From positions 29,064,107 through 29,128,106 of the forward strand of contig CM055094.1 of the NCBI GenBank assembly GCA_029204225.1: a DNA stretch of 64,000 nt, written 5' to 3'. Positions 11,501-28,790 of this stretch are shown one piece after another (within the stretch, counting starts at the first letter, position 1; each line of letters opens with the position of its first letter). The stretch comes from Diphasiastrum complanatum. Lineage: Eukaryota; Streptophyta; Lycopodiopsida; Lycopodiales; Lycopodiaceae. The position numbers and the translations under genes are program-made. The notes beneath the pieces were generated by a model. The model ran no database searches and was not told the DNA's origin. It saw nothing but the letters and a program-made list of their open reading frames with translations.

Positions 11501-13120
11501 TTGGCAATGGAAGTTTGAAGAATCAGATGAGATTCAATTCTTGCAAGGATGGGTGTGGGTTTGCAAGGACTAGTGTGTTAATATCAGGCTAATATTGTAT
11601 CATATATATGAAGGAGATTAGTTGGTCTGCTTGGTGGCTCATGTGAAATGTTTTAGAGTCAAAGCTTGAATACTTATGTTTCTTCTTTTCTTATTGGGTA
11701 CGTCATACTACTAGAAGATTGGATGCAACAGAAGTGCCATTATTAGAATCTAGCACAAGTACTAGTATCATGATAAAGGTGTGAGTGAAATTGAAGTAAG
11801 AGCTAAGCTTTTGATAAAGTTCAATACATTTAAAAAAGATCAAATATTCCTATAAGTTTTGTGTATGGTCGCAGTTTTCTATAATAGTAGTTTTGAAAGA
11901 AAGGGATTAGGTTTTAGGGTTTAGGGAAAAAGGCAAAATTGCATATGTGCTTCTATTATTATCATCAATGCAAGAAAAAAACAAATCAAGTAAAGTCCAT
12001 ATACCTCCACTTCAATGAACTCATCTCCTCAAGCCTCAATGAAATGTTTATAAAAGCTAAGATTTTTTGAAAATGGGAATCGATATATTATGAGAAATTG
12101 GAGAAAATTTGATCACAACAATGTTCAAAATAATTTTTTTTGACATCTACTGTTTCAAGGCCTCAATGGCTTAAAAGCATATTCCTAGAAAGAGGAACTA
12201 GGTCATGGTTGAAGATAACAATGGCAAAAGTGACAAAAAAAATTGAGGTTGGCATGGTGAGAGGACATACCACACTATACAAGACTTGGCTATAGATAGG
12301 TGTGAAATGATCATTGATTATGTTATGGGCATTTCATGCAAGAACCATGGTTACAAGAAGCAATTATCAGTAAAAGAAATTGTGATAGTATGGGACCACT
12401 AGATGCAATCCTTAGGGAAGTGACTGATTAGTCTCTATCAAAGATGAGTGTTTGGCTTGGATTAGATAGATTTAACAAATCTCCAACAAAGACATAATCT
12501 AATAGAACCCTTCATTCCATGGCTTGTGCCTCTAAAATTTAAACAAATAAATATCTAGTGAATCACGTTTTCTATTCCAACAATTATTTTCTCAGAAATA
12601 AATTCTTCTACAAGATTCTTCTCATTTATGTCAAACTAGCAAAAAAGTTGGAGGCAACATATTACCAACCTCCCATAGCTTGTTAGGAGGGTAACCTTCT
12701 TCCTCCTATGAACAATGATAGTATGTGTAATTTAACTAGGACCCATGTCTTTTTTATTATGTTAAGGTGAGCATTACCCCTCCAAATTTTATCTCAAACA
12801 AGAAAAACATTGTGTGTAGCATAGGATTTATACGAATCTGGAAATATATCACATTCTTCCTCTCTAGGTAAAGGAAACTAGAATATTTTAGTCTTCTCCT
12901 ACAAGGTTTGTACCACAACCACTCTTAGTATCTTTGATACCTTGTAGAAATCAATAGAAATTTGATATGGGAAAATATAGATTTTGTTGAATACTTTTAT
13001 TAGTGGTTTGCACAACAAGAATGGTTACATGACCAATCTACTCGAATCCTTAGTTTCCTTTTGGCACACTAATAGTGGATGATTGTCATTATAGTAGAGC
13101 CAATTGGACTTTTTTTTTTT
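8548..13120. other. Long stretch without recognised genes; GC-rich patch at 8690-8860
   Basis: The patch at 8690-8860 is clearly more GC-rich than its surroundings and contains inverted-repeat-like text around ccggcggtacc. A (T)8 run and AT-rich sequence follow. From 8900 to 13120 I see only AT-rich DNA with short open frames (for example 9106-9429, 9706-9987, 11064-11279) that match no family I know. Degraded LINE sequence is possible in view of the remnant at 13121, but I cannot show it. Confidence 0.5.
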
Positions 13121-13375
13121 TTCTTGAGAGAGAATTAACCATGGATTAGTGACTTTATACAAAAAAAGTACAAAAGGGGAACCATTAAACTACAAGTGAC
13201 AGAGTTTCTCAGCTTCCTTAAAAATCAGCAAGGGAGAAATGATAAAATCCCCATTTCCAAATTCCTTGCTATTTCTATCTAACCAAATATTCCAAAGAGT
13301 GATCATTCTAATACATAGCCAAAAATTGTTAGCAGCTTTGTCATTCAGGATGATATAATTAAGCAGCCAATCGAA
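13121..13375 (-). pseudogene. LINE (non-LTR) ORF2 C-terminal remnant with poly(A)
   Basis: Read on the reverse strand, one frame stays open for most of 85 codons. It shows a pattern typical of the zf-RVT tail of plant LINEs: FWLCIRMITLWNIWLDRN, followed by ISPLLIFKEAEKLCHL. One in-frame TAG follows that block and the frame then resumes. Directly after the last codons comes a run of A on the reverse strand (positions 13122-13111), as expected at the 3' end of a target-primed insertion. The upstream parts of the LINE are not recognisable. Confidence 0.5.
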
Positions 13376-16999
<3,624 letters not shown>

Positions 17000-17948
17000 G
17001 CTCTGATACCATGTAAGAAATTGAAAATCAGTTCTTTGAATCTGGATGCACTAGAAGTAGTGCATTCAACGACAAACTAGCATGAAAATGGATGCAAAGT
17101 GAAAGACTTTGGAGATAAACTTGATATCATATTTAAAACCAACAACCAATCTCTCATTAAATGTTTCAAAAATCGGCCAACATATGAGAAAAAATGAGGT
17201 GAATAAATATGTTTGCAATTAAGCTAATGTAACTAGAAAAATAACGAAATAGAAAAAATGGTGTTGTTGCTCCTATCACTTTGCTCTTTGGAGTGACTCT
17301 GATTTTTATTTTTATTTTTTCACATTGCACTCTCTAAATTATCTAAAGGGTTCTTGAATTTTGAATTTTTTTTACTAGCTGACTATTAGCTAATGTGTAA
17401 CTAAATTTCTAATACTAACTGTAATGTACCAAGCCCTATTTTTTAATTGAACTTCTTGTGAATCTTGTTTTGATACATTGTTTCACAATGAAGATGTGGT
17501 TCCTACAACTTGTAGGAGCTTGTAGACATAAAAGCTCGTAAGAGCACGCCACTAGACATAAGAGCTCATAAGAGCGCACTCCTACACGATTTGTGATTAT
17601 TGTAGAGGACTTATAGACTTCAACTACAAGTTCTAAAGTGCTTGTAATGGGATTCATAGAGGACTAGTGGACTCAGGTCACCGTAACAAGTCTTTTGGAA
17701 TTCATAGGAGTTTATAAAAGAGTTGTCATGGACTTGTAGACTTTAAATTATGAGTTTTTGGAACTTGTAGGAAGTCATAATCAAAGTTGTAAAAACTTGT
17801 CTTTTGAACTGGTAAGGGAGTCATACTTAAAGTCATGAAAGATGTGTTAGACAAGTAGTTGCGTTAAGCATACATCAAATGTAAGTAACAAGTAGACTAA
17901 CACTTGGAAAAATAGCAATGAGTAGATTATCATGTGTTTGGACTTACA
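17000..17948 (-). repeat. Probable reverse-strand copia LTR with PBS
   Basis: The reverse complement of 17000-17011 is TGGTATCAGAGC, the tRNA-Met PBS. It abuts a TGTAAG at 17012. A matching CTTACA ends at 17948, giving a candidate LTR of 937 bp with 6-bp terminal inverted repeats. The inner boundary is well supported by the PBS; the outer boundary rests only on the inverted repeat. A loose cluster of cttgtagga and gagctcataagagc type repeats fills 17500-17830. No gag is recognisable beside it. Confidence 0.45.
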
Positions 17949-19460
<1,512 letters not shown>

Positions 19461-20812
19461 AAGCTAGGCCAATTTTTCATTTTCAGCATGTTTCCGATCC
19501 ATCGATGGATGTTAGCTTGCATTTAGGCATCTTGTCATAATAGTGTTAAAATTGCATTTTAGGGTTAATTTGGGAGAGATTTTGTTTGATTTGTGTGGAT
19601 TATTTTTGCTTGAAATCTATTTTTATTGTTGAGCAGGGAAAGCCAGATAGATCACTATTCCTAAAATCCATTTGGATCTGAAGAAAACAAATAAATAAAA
19701 AAATATCATTCATTTCTGCTATTTCGGTGACAAAAGGGACAAAATCTTCATCAGTCATTGATAACTTTCTGTTCCTTTGCAACCAACCTTTGCCGACTTG
19801 CAGGTAGTACCGCCATGATGCAGTAAAGCTACAGTTTGAAGGGAAAAGGTTACTGCCAAGGCAATTTTCAGAAACTGAATAAAAACCACCAAAAAAAGTA
19901 AGGAAAAACCTCTAAAAATAGAAAAATACTGAAAATCATCCTTCGCCTGGTCAACTGTATATAGATCTAATCTAGATCTATTTATAGCCAATTTGGCAAA
20001 GGTTAATTCTAGAAATAGAAGGCTAAAGTGACCGTTTCACTAGTTGTTGGTAACATTTTGTAGAAAGTTTTACACCTTTCTGCAAGCATATCAGCTGTTA
20101 GAAGATTCTAGTGAAGATTCTTCTAACGGATGATTCTAGTAAAGATTCTTCTAACGGATTACAGGATGTTTGTGTGAGCTATGAGGGGACTGTATCATTT
20201 AATTCGAATATGGAGGAATCAAAACTCAGAAATAGGACTTTTCCATTGCTCCACTGACAACACATTCAAAAGAGAGTGCAGAAATTATGTCAAATGGGCT
20301 AGCAGGAAAAGTCGACTTCTCCTCACCGAGTTGGTATGAAGAAAGTTCAACCTTTGATCTGATAACAGATGCCGAAAGTGTCCAACAAATATCACATGTC
20401 ACCATGCTGCCGAACTACACCAAGGAACATTGACGAACAACCAAGAAGGAGCTCCAAAATCCAGATTCACCAAGAAAGCCAATATCAGAAGGTCAACAAG
20501 ATTGCAGACTGGCCGACGAAGCCCAACGTCTCTCCAACAGATTTTACGACAATGAGTAGAAAAACATGGCCTAGTCGGCACACAAGTTAGATCTATCAGT
20601 AATATAATGTCAGACACTCTTAAATGGTGCATTTTGTACTCATAAGCCAAAGGCGCAAGAAGTAGAGATAGATCTAAAATACCAATGGGTCAAAATAAAA
20701 AAGGACCCAAGTAGTTCTAAAATGCAATTTGGATTTTAAACTTTTTATGATAGTCAAGTTATTATGGCACATGGTTTTTGGGTGAACCAAAAATCCTAAC
20801 CCTTACTTTGTC

Positions 20813-20820
20813 TATAAGTA
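20813..20820 (+). promoter_or_regulatory. TATA-like element in the E1 LTR
   Basis: TATAAGTA followed by gggatgtgacacc, in the right place for the U3/R border of an LTR, about 50 bp before the (GA)n tract. Confidence 0.4.
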
Positions 20821-20869
20821 GGGATGTGACACCATTTTGTAATCACTTTTCATTTGCAAGAATAGAGAT

Positions 20870-21030
<161 letters not shown>

Positions 21031-21637
21031 AAGCCTCCTCCTCCTACCTTTTCTTTTTATGTGAAGTCCTCCTTTTTTGTCATTGTATGTTTACTTGTGG
21101 ATTGATGAATGCTTGAATGTGTTTCCTAATCATGCTATCACAATAAAGAAGATCATTAGCACAAGCTTTCATCCTTCTAATTCACAAAAACACACAATAG
21201 GTAAAATAGGAGTTAGACATCATTCTTGAGAGATCACTATGATCCATTAGGTAGCTTACTTCCATTGCTCCCCTCCCTTGAGAAGGTAAGCCTCAAGAGG
21301 AGAAGATTTAGAGCTCAAAGAGCCTAAATAAGCCAAGAAAAGCCAAGATCCAAGAAGAGGATCTTCACATATCAAAACCTCAAAAAGAACCAAGAAGAGT
21401 GTCAAGCACCACATCTCCAAAATGAGCCTTTCCATCTTTAGATCTCAAGCCAAGATTGACACCCTTGGTAGGCTTAGTTTCTATTTAGATCCGTAGTTTA
21501 ACCCCCTCCCCATTGGATCAAAGCCCTGGATCGAAGCCCATACTACACAACGACTCACCCAGTTGGAGATCCAAACCCTGACTTTGCCCTCATAATCACG
21601 ACGATTGGGGATGCACAGAAAGGGTCCAACATTTTTT

Positions 21638-21655
21638 TGGCACTGTTGTCGGGGA
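21638..21655 (+). other. Primer-binding site of E1 (tRNA-Asp type, diverged)
   Basis: TGGCACTGTTGTCGGGGA differs at a few positions from the TGGCGCCGTTGCCGGGGA site complementary to plant tRNA-Asp. It follows the LTR end after a short T run. Confidence 0.7.
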
Positions 21656-21736
21656 GACGATGCTAAGCTACTGTTTAAATGGATTTTAGTTTGTATTTTG
21701 CTTGAATTTTTTTTTGTTTTCTCATAGGTTTATTAC

Positions 21737-22390
21737 TCGCCGACAGACTTTTTTTTATTTTTAACTTTATTATTTTTACTCGCCACTTCTCCAAAAACTT
21801 AGGCAAGCTCTAGACACACTTCTATGAGCTCGGCGAATTATAAATTATAACTCTTCATCAGAGACTTTACTCGTCCTGCAGCCTATTGCTCTCCAAACCC
21901 ATTTTTTAATACTTTTCCTTTGCTAACTAGACTCGCCTTCAGAGCATAGTGATCAGCAAGCTCAAGGACATCTACCTGGTGACCGATGAGTTATAACTTA
22001 TTACTCGTGCTCAGAGCCATTACTCGCCATTTTGAATTTTTCCTCCAATTTTTCGGGTTCTCGCCCTTTCATTATTTGCTAGTTATAACTCGCCATCAAG
22101 GAGTTATAATTCGCCATATGAGTTTTTTCATTTTTTGTTCATCAACTTTACTTGCCATAAGAGCTGAGGTGTGTACTCGTACTGATCTATGTTCCTGGTG
22201 ACCGGCGAGTTATAATTTATTACTCGCCATCAGAGCCATTACTCGTTAGTTATTACTCGCCATCAACTCTCATTACTCGCTGTCTTCATAGATTGTTCTG
22301 ATCATCATTTTTAGCAAGTAGACAGCTCGACAAGTTATAATCCTATTACTCGCGCATGCTATTACTCGTCCAATATAGCTCGCCATCAAA
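21737..22390 (+). repeat. Degenerate ACTCGCC motif array in the E1 leader
   Basis: Between PBS and gag, the words TTACTCGCC, ATTACTCGC, AACTCGCC and GTTATAACTCGCC recur at irregular 15-60 base intervals, often with an inserted catcagag. It is neither a regular tandem array nor coding. The rest of the leader (22391-22689) shows no such motif. Confidence 0.75.
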
Positions 22391-22689
22391 GAAATTCTAG
22401 AATTTCTCTTGATCATTTTACAATCAGAAGCCATCTGTATCTTTCTGTATTTTCATTTTCCTCGATTGCCATTAGGATTCGCAATTACACTACATCGCAT
22501 CCATCCATCCGACTTTTGTTTTGTTTTGATCTGATCTTGATCTGAGATTCATCATTGCCTCGGTTAGATCCTTTATCAGATCCATCATTTGATCACTTAT
22601 ACAGTCTACAAGAAATATACCTGAGGAAAGGAATTAGAAAAAGATCAGAAGTATCAGAAAGACGAAAATACTAAAAATAGTCCCAACAT

Positions 22690-23578
22690 TTGTTTCAGTG
22701 TATGCATCTAAGATCGAGGAGGAGATTATCCACCCCGGATGTCCTTGAACTTGAGGAATTCGTCAACGTACCCATTGAAATATTATTCGAACCAGTTGAT
22801 GTAGATCCACCACCAATGGACAATCCAATCCTAGGCTATTTGTGCCTCAAGCAGTCCGAAATTTCTCCAATATCGACCTTCCGAGATTTGATGGCAAGTG
22901 AGATCCGTGATGATTTGTATAGATCTACACCCAAGCATGTAGGGCCTACGGAGATGACAGCCCACAAGAGCTGTCGAGATACTTCAATCTGTGCTTAACT
23001 GATACTGCTAAAAATTGGTATTTCAATCTTGAGCAGAATGAACGCGATGATTAAAATATTTTACAGGCTGAATTTATAACAAGATTCAAAACTGCCCGCT
23101 TCCTTTCTGATCCATTATTGCAATTAGGCCAAATCTATATGGATAGGAAGAACAAGTCCCTACGCGATTACATTGAGCGGATCAAAAGATTGCACGACGG
23201 GCGGCGACCCTGATAGTGTCCCAGACCATAGTGCCCTGACATGGTTCATGGTAGGACTACTCAAGGAATCAAGTAGCAAATGAAGCGAAGAGACAAATAC
23301 ATGTCTTTTCAAGCAACCTGCATCGATGACATCAAGAGAGTCAACGATAGTGAGAGCACTAGTTCAGACTCTGATAACTTTGATCAGGAAGGAAGACGTA
23401 GAAGAGAACGAAGAGCCAAACTTAAAGATAAGTTGCATGATAACGCTTCTACCTCTACTTCCAATAGTGCTGATACCATCATATCTACCATGGAGAGGCT
23501 GCACACACAAAGCAATGAATAGATCAAAAAGCCCATAACAGACCTAACAGCGGCGGTAGACCATGTGATGCCACAAAA
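22690..23578 (+). pseudogene. E1 gag, 5' part
   Basis: A Ty3/gypsy capsid (Retrotrans_gag family) is recognisable despite decay. A first open part (22690-22998) ends near RDDLYRSTP. The core TAKNWYFNLEQNE follows in another frame at about 23005, then a TAA, then EFITRFKTARFLSDPLLQLG and SLRDYIERIKRLH to about 23195. A second frame change leads to 23280-23522, an acidic to basic linker (KRRDKYMS, GRRRRERRAKLKDK). The gag text breaks off at MPQ (about 23578), where E2 begins, and resumes at 34524 with the zinc knuckles. Gag proteins form the particle that packages element RNA. Confidence 0.8.
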
Positions 23579-24506
23579 TTGATAAATATTGAATATCAAC
23601 ATAAATATGGCATGATATACTCGAAAATGAAGATATGAGCTGGATAACTATAAATCATAAAGAGGCCTAAGTCATTTTTTGGGAATATATCTCCTAAGTA
23701 CTTGCCTTGTAATTAAGGACAAGACCTTTAAAAGGAAAGACATTGCCTTGGATAACCTTCACTAGGTCGTCCACACGAAACGACTAGATATGAAAAGACA
23801 TGTTAAACTAGAGTAATCTTAACTCTTAGTTAAATATACCTCTTATGGTATAATTGAACGTATACTTAGTCTAATTGTTAACTAGACCCATCTTATTCGT
23901 TTGTCGTGAATACTTTCTTTTCGGCACTCGAATAACAACTATCTTTGGTGCAGTCTAGCACGTTCATTGAATAAAGCTATATGTATACATATGAGATGAT
24001 AGTCCCTGTCTGAAGAATTGAGTCTTTGATCTGTGTTTCTGATTGTAATTGACATAAGTTTCTAACGTGCTCTAAAACTATTCGCGTTTTTTAACCATCA
24101 AATTGGACTTAAGTTGTTGAGGACTTCTGTCTAGAAACGAACAGTTCACAAACGCGATTAATTAATTGTCTACATAGTTGTGAATACATCGAACACTTCT
24201 CGATTCTCTGTTGACACCTTAATTAGCCATAGTGTAGCGCTGTTGTACTACTCTGATAACAACTCATCTGTAGAACACGTTCATTCGATTTGATAAAGGC
24301 TAGATTGTTGTTCTGAAACTATTAACATTACATTTCCCAAACACAAGTAATACTGGTTACTTTTCAATGTTTGTCAACAACCAGAATAACACTTAAAACC
24401 ACTTATCATAAATTGTACCAAAAACATAACTTTCTAACGCTGTCCTCTGTGGGAACGATACTATTTACTACAAAATCTATATTAACCTTGTTGGTATAAT
24501 ACAACA
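23579..24506 (+). repeat. 5' LTR of gypsy element E2
   Basis: The left edge is placed where E1 gag coding stops. The right edge is ACAACA at 24506, 12 bp before the PBS. From about 23822 onward it aligns with the 3' LTR (to 34523) with mostly transition differences. The first 230-odd bases have no clear counterpart in the 3' copy, and a block of about 330 bp present in the 3' copy is absent here after position 23890. Confidence 0.7.
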
Positions 24507-24518
24507 TATACCAATTTT

Positions 24519-24537
24519 TGGCGCCATTGCCGGGGAT
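24519..24537 (+). other. Primer-binding site of E2 (tRNA-Asp type)
   Basis: TGGCGCCATTGCCGGGGAT matches the plant gypsy tRNA-Asp primer site with a single change (A for G) in the first 18 bases. Confidence 0.88.
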
Positions 24538-24588
24538 AGTCTAGGAAAGTTATAAGAAATCTGACACATCCATCTCCATCTCTAGTGT

Positions 24589-26200
24589 ATGTCAGATAGA
24601 GAATCCAGATTAGAACGATATCGTAAGCTTAGAGAGAAATTTTTACGAAGACAGAGTGAAAGTACTAGTCGAAGAAATCTAGACGAAATCACTGCTCAGT
24701 TACTTGAACTCCTAATTAGCTTCGGTATGGAGGGTCCTGCTGCACATTTCATTTCTATCTCAAAAATTAAGTACGATTATTTTAAAGGGACTTCTTTCGA
24801 TGATGCAGATAGCTATGTCTCGCAATTCGAGTCAATCGGTAATGCAAATAATGAAGGAACTGATGTAGATAAACTACGAATCTTCCCTGGTCTGCTAAGA
24901 AAGCAGACACGCATATGGTACAGTCAGGTTGAACCAGGCCGTGTAGGAACCTGGTACCTGCTGAAAGATGCGTTTCTGAACCAGTTCAGAGAAATCGGTT
25001 ACAAATCTAGAATTCTCGGACGTCTGAACAATTTCAAAAGAAGAGTAAAGAATCCCTTCGCAAATATACACGAAAGGTTAAAAATCTTAAAGGAAAACTA
25101 ACCAGTGTATCTCCCGTTGATATGCAGATCGAATGGTTTTTGGCTGGTTTACCACCAAAGATTGATCGGTATTGCAGACAAGGGGATATGACCTCCTTAG
25201 CAGCAGTAATAGCTAGTGCAAAAAATCTCGAGACCTTGAAACTAGCATGAAAGCAACGATCAACTGAAAGAACTTGAAAGTCTAAAACTGATTCCAGTGA
25301 TAGCGATGATGATTCAGATTTTGACTCAAGTACCAGTTCTTCAAGGTCGGAATCTGAAAGCAGCGATTCATTAGAATCAGAAGCTGATAAAGGAGAAAGA
25401 AAGAATAAACGACGAACCAAACGAAAGGACGACATAAAAGTTGTCGAGGATAAGTTGTCAACTTTTAATTTAAAAAGCTTCGAAAGAGTAATATGGCTGA
25501 CCTTAATAAAAAGTTTAATGACTTGAAAGTGCAAATCTCTGAAGTTGCAGACAAAAGACCAAAAGCGTCTTCTTCCAACTCAGGAATGTAGTGTACGAAA
25601 TGTGGAACTTCTGGACACACTAAGGAGGACTGCACCACTGTGAATGTCAAATATATTGAAGATCCTGCTCAGGAGGTACTTTTTATTTTTCAGAATGATG
25701 CGACTACTAACTATGTTCAGGGTATTGCAGCATCAGCCCAATAGGACAAACCCAAGTTCGCACCAAAAAGACATAATCCTCCTGAATTTGTTGGACCAGC
25801 GAAGTCTCAAACCGTGACTAAACCAGTTTCGGGCAACTGCTACAATTGTGGAGAGCCCATTTTTCTCCTGACTGTCCTCAACCACGAAAGCCAATTGGTT
25901 ATGTACCGTTATGCTCAAATTGTAGAGAGCCTGGCCACAAGTATCTTGACTGCCCTCAGCCGCAGAAGCCGCAACCCAAATATCAATATGTAGCAATACC
26001 AACTGCTGCAGACACGAAAGTGAAAGCTTCGACTGATGCTATTGTGCAAAGAATTGACGTTATTGAAGGATAATTGGCGAAGACAGAAGACCAGTCCTGG
26101 CCAAGTGACGTGGAGAAGATTTTCAAAGTCACAAAAATCTTCAACGAAGCGAAGAAAATCCTCGAAAAAGAAATCTTCTAACAAGTCAACGAACAAGTTT
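24589..26200 (+). pseudogene. E2 gag with zinc knuckles
   Basis: The ATG at 24589 lies only 52 bases after the PBS. The first 170 codons hold the gypsy capsid core (FDDADSYVSQFESIG, TRIWYSQVEPG, KDAFLNQFREIG). A frame change near 25050 is followed by SVSPVDMQIEWFLAGLPPK and then a TGA at 25248. An acidic, serine-rich linker (25290-25400) leads to three knuckle-like sites: CTKCGTSGHTKEDC at about 25590, a broken CYNCGEP site near 25840, and CSNCREPGHKYLDC near 25916. Several frameshifts and stops (TAG at 25589, TAG at 25741) show decay. Role: particle assembly and RNA packaging. Confidence 0.85.
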
Positions 26201-27219
26201 ATGACTAAAGAAGATCTTAAAGATGACCCCGACTATGAATGTGATGCTGCAAATTTATTTGCAAAAGATATCTCAACAGAAGCGAAGGAAATTATTAACA
26301 CTGAACTTCAGCCAGCTGCTGCAGATAAGGCGGTCACTTTCGAGAAAGGGGACAAAGAAATCGCGAAGAATAAATTGTCTAATGCTGTTATTGACAAGCC
26401 AATCACAAAATCAAAGACAAAGGACTATGACATCGTGACTGATATTGGATCTCTTCGTCCGAACATCACTTTTGAACAGCTTTTGGCAGATAATACTTAT
26501 TATACAAAGCAACTGAAAGGTCTTTCTGTCCCTAAAAAGAAGAAAAAAATTTCTTTGCTAGATGCTGGTGTTTTGTCTATTGATTTAGGTCATCTCGGTG
26601 CACCTGAAATTGATGTTACCATTGCGGGATGCCTGATCGAAAAAGTGATTCTGTTTCCAGTGTAAGCATAATAACAGAAGCCACAGCTCATGCTTTGGGG
26701 CTGACTGACATTCAACCGACACAGCGCAACATAAAGTTAGCTGATTCGACGCGACGAAAACCTGTTGGAGAACTGAAAAATGTCACTGTTTACATTCAAG
26801 CCAAGCCATTCACAATAAATTTCATAGTTATCAAACCACTCGGTTTGTCATCTTATTTTGTGCTGATTGGACGGTCCTGGCTTTATCAATCAAACGCAAG
26901 TGTTCATTGGAAATCCAGAGAGTTGAGATTCCAGACTGGTGAGACCAATAATCGAGGTAAGCCAGCAGAGCAAATAATCACCTGGAGTTGTGACAAATAT
27001 GAAGGTGAAACTCCTTTGTCTGACACCAGTTTTACCTCAGAAGAATCTTCTTATGCATTAAATATTTTTTCCGATGCATTTGACATCAAAGTGTCGTACT
27101 TTGAATGTTATGAGAATGTTGACGAAGAAGAATTCTTCGATGTCTGCAACGCTGAAGCGGATGTTTTGTATGAAGAAATTGAAGTTGCAGACACGAACTC
27201 GAAAGAGTCTGATGATTGA
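26201..27219 (+). pseudogene. E2 aspartic protease region
   Basis: A lysine-rich linker (26201-26600) leads to GAPEIDVTIAGCLIEKVI and, after a frame change at about 26645, to SVSIITEATAHALGL. This is the gypsy retropepsin neighbourhood that normally carries a D-S/T-G catalytic triad; here the readable version is D-S-V, with the frameshift just upstream. The following sequence (IKLADST..., YFVLIGRSWLYQSNASVHW) matches the flap and C-terminal part of plant gypsy proteases. An acidic tail ends at a TGA (27217-27219). The protease would process the polyprotein; this copy should be inactive. Confidence 0.75.
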
Positions 27220-28790
27220 GTGATGAATTTGAACACGAATTTGGTAACAAGAACCAGGTTGACAACAAGAATACATCTATTGAGTCAACCATGTGCAAAA
27301 TTCATGGCCATACCAAGGCCAGTATGACAGAAGGTATTATATTACCAGATTCTACTGAACTAATTGAACTTGCACCTGGCAGATTTGTGCATGTTTCAAA
27401 GTCACTTGGAGAATCGGAGTTGGCAGAATTCACTGAATTATTGAAGGAGTATCAAGATGTTTTTGCCTGATTGCTCGACGATTTGAAAGGTATACCTGCA
27501 GAATTTGGAGAGCATCGTATTGATATTAAGGAAGATGTTGTACCTGTATGACAGAGACAGTAGTCTCAATCCCAAGTACTCTCTCATGGTTAAGGACGAA
27601 CTCAACAAGCACCTTAAGGAAGGTATTACCTATCCCGTCTTAAGCAGTGAATGAGTTTCACCCATTGTTGTCGTCCCAAAGAAGAAGACTGGCAAAATAT
27701 GAATATGCCAAGATTTCTGCAAACTCAATGCTGCCAGAAGGAAGGACCATCATCCTCTGCCCTTCAGTGATTCCATCTTAGATCAGGTTGCTAGTCAAGA
27801 GCGTTACAGTTTCTATGACGGATTTTTTTGGATATAATCAGGTTGGAGTGCGAAAGGAGGATCGTTCAAAGACCACATTCACTACGGATTGGGGCACTTA
27901 TGCCTACAACAAAATGCCCTTTGGTCTTTGTAATGCTACTTTTTAGCGAATCATGATGTTAATTTTCGCTGTCTTCCTAAGAACTTTTCTGGAAATATTT
28001 ATTGATGATTCCTATGTATATAGTGATATCAAGACACACCTACAGAAGCTGAAATTAACATTACAACGGTGTCGAGATACTTGTTTATCCTTTCATCTAG
28101 ATAAATGCTTTTTTGGTATGAAAAAAGAAATATTACTCGGACATAGGATATCTAAAAGAGGAATAGAAGGCCACAAAGATAAAGTCGAGCTTATAAATAA
28201 TCTCCAGATACCAACCAATTTACGGGAACTAAGAGCTTTCTTAGGACATGTCAGCTATTATCGGAGATTTATTCAAAATCATGCTTCTATTGTTGCCTCT
28301 CTTACACATTTACTGAAGAAACAAGTGGAATACTTGTGGACGAATGAACAGCAGAAAGCATTCGAAGAACTTAAGCAAAGGTTGATCATTGCTCCTATTC
28401 TAAGACCACCCAACTGGGCTATTTTATTTCATAGTTATGTTGATGTTTCTGCATTTTCTATTGGCATATGTCTGAGCCAGAAGGACAACCAGAAGAAGGA
28501 TCATCCCATTTACTATGCGAGTCAACAACTCAGTGCCTCAGAGAAGAATTATTCGGCTACAGAAAGGGAAGCACTTGGCATGATTTTCACTGTTAAGAAA
28601 TTTCGACATTATTTACTGGGATATGCATTTATTTTTCACCTTGATCACTATGCTCTTAAGTATCTTGTAAATAAACCAGATCTATCAGGACGAATTGCTC
28701 GATGGATTCCACTTCTACAGGAATTCACTTATCAAGTAGAACTTCGCCAAGGAAACTATCATACAAATGCTGATTATCTATCGCGACTCA
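27216..28790 (+). pseudogene. E2 reverse transcriptase and RNase H
   Basis: The connection region is open at 27216-27470. The RT N-terminal half is broken by TGA codons at 27468, 27549, 27652 and 27700 and by frameshifts, but DELNKHLKEGI, PIVVVPKKKTGKI, CKLNAARRKDHHPLP and WGTYAYNKMPFGLCNA are plain. From 27953 the frame is open: the catalytic box reads FIDDSYVYS (F in place of the usual Y or F-x-DD), then LGHRISKRGIE and the thumb/connection. RNase H follows with D in YVDVSAFSIG, E in SATEREALG and D in FHLDHYALKYL. The 3' half is well preserved. Confidence 0.92.
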
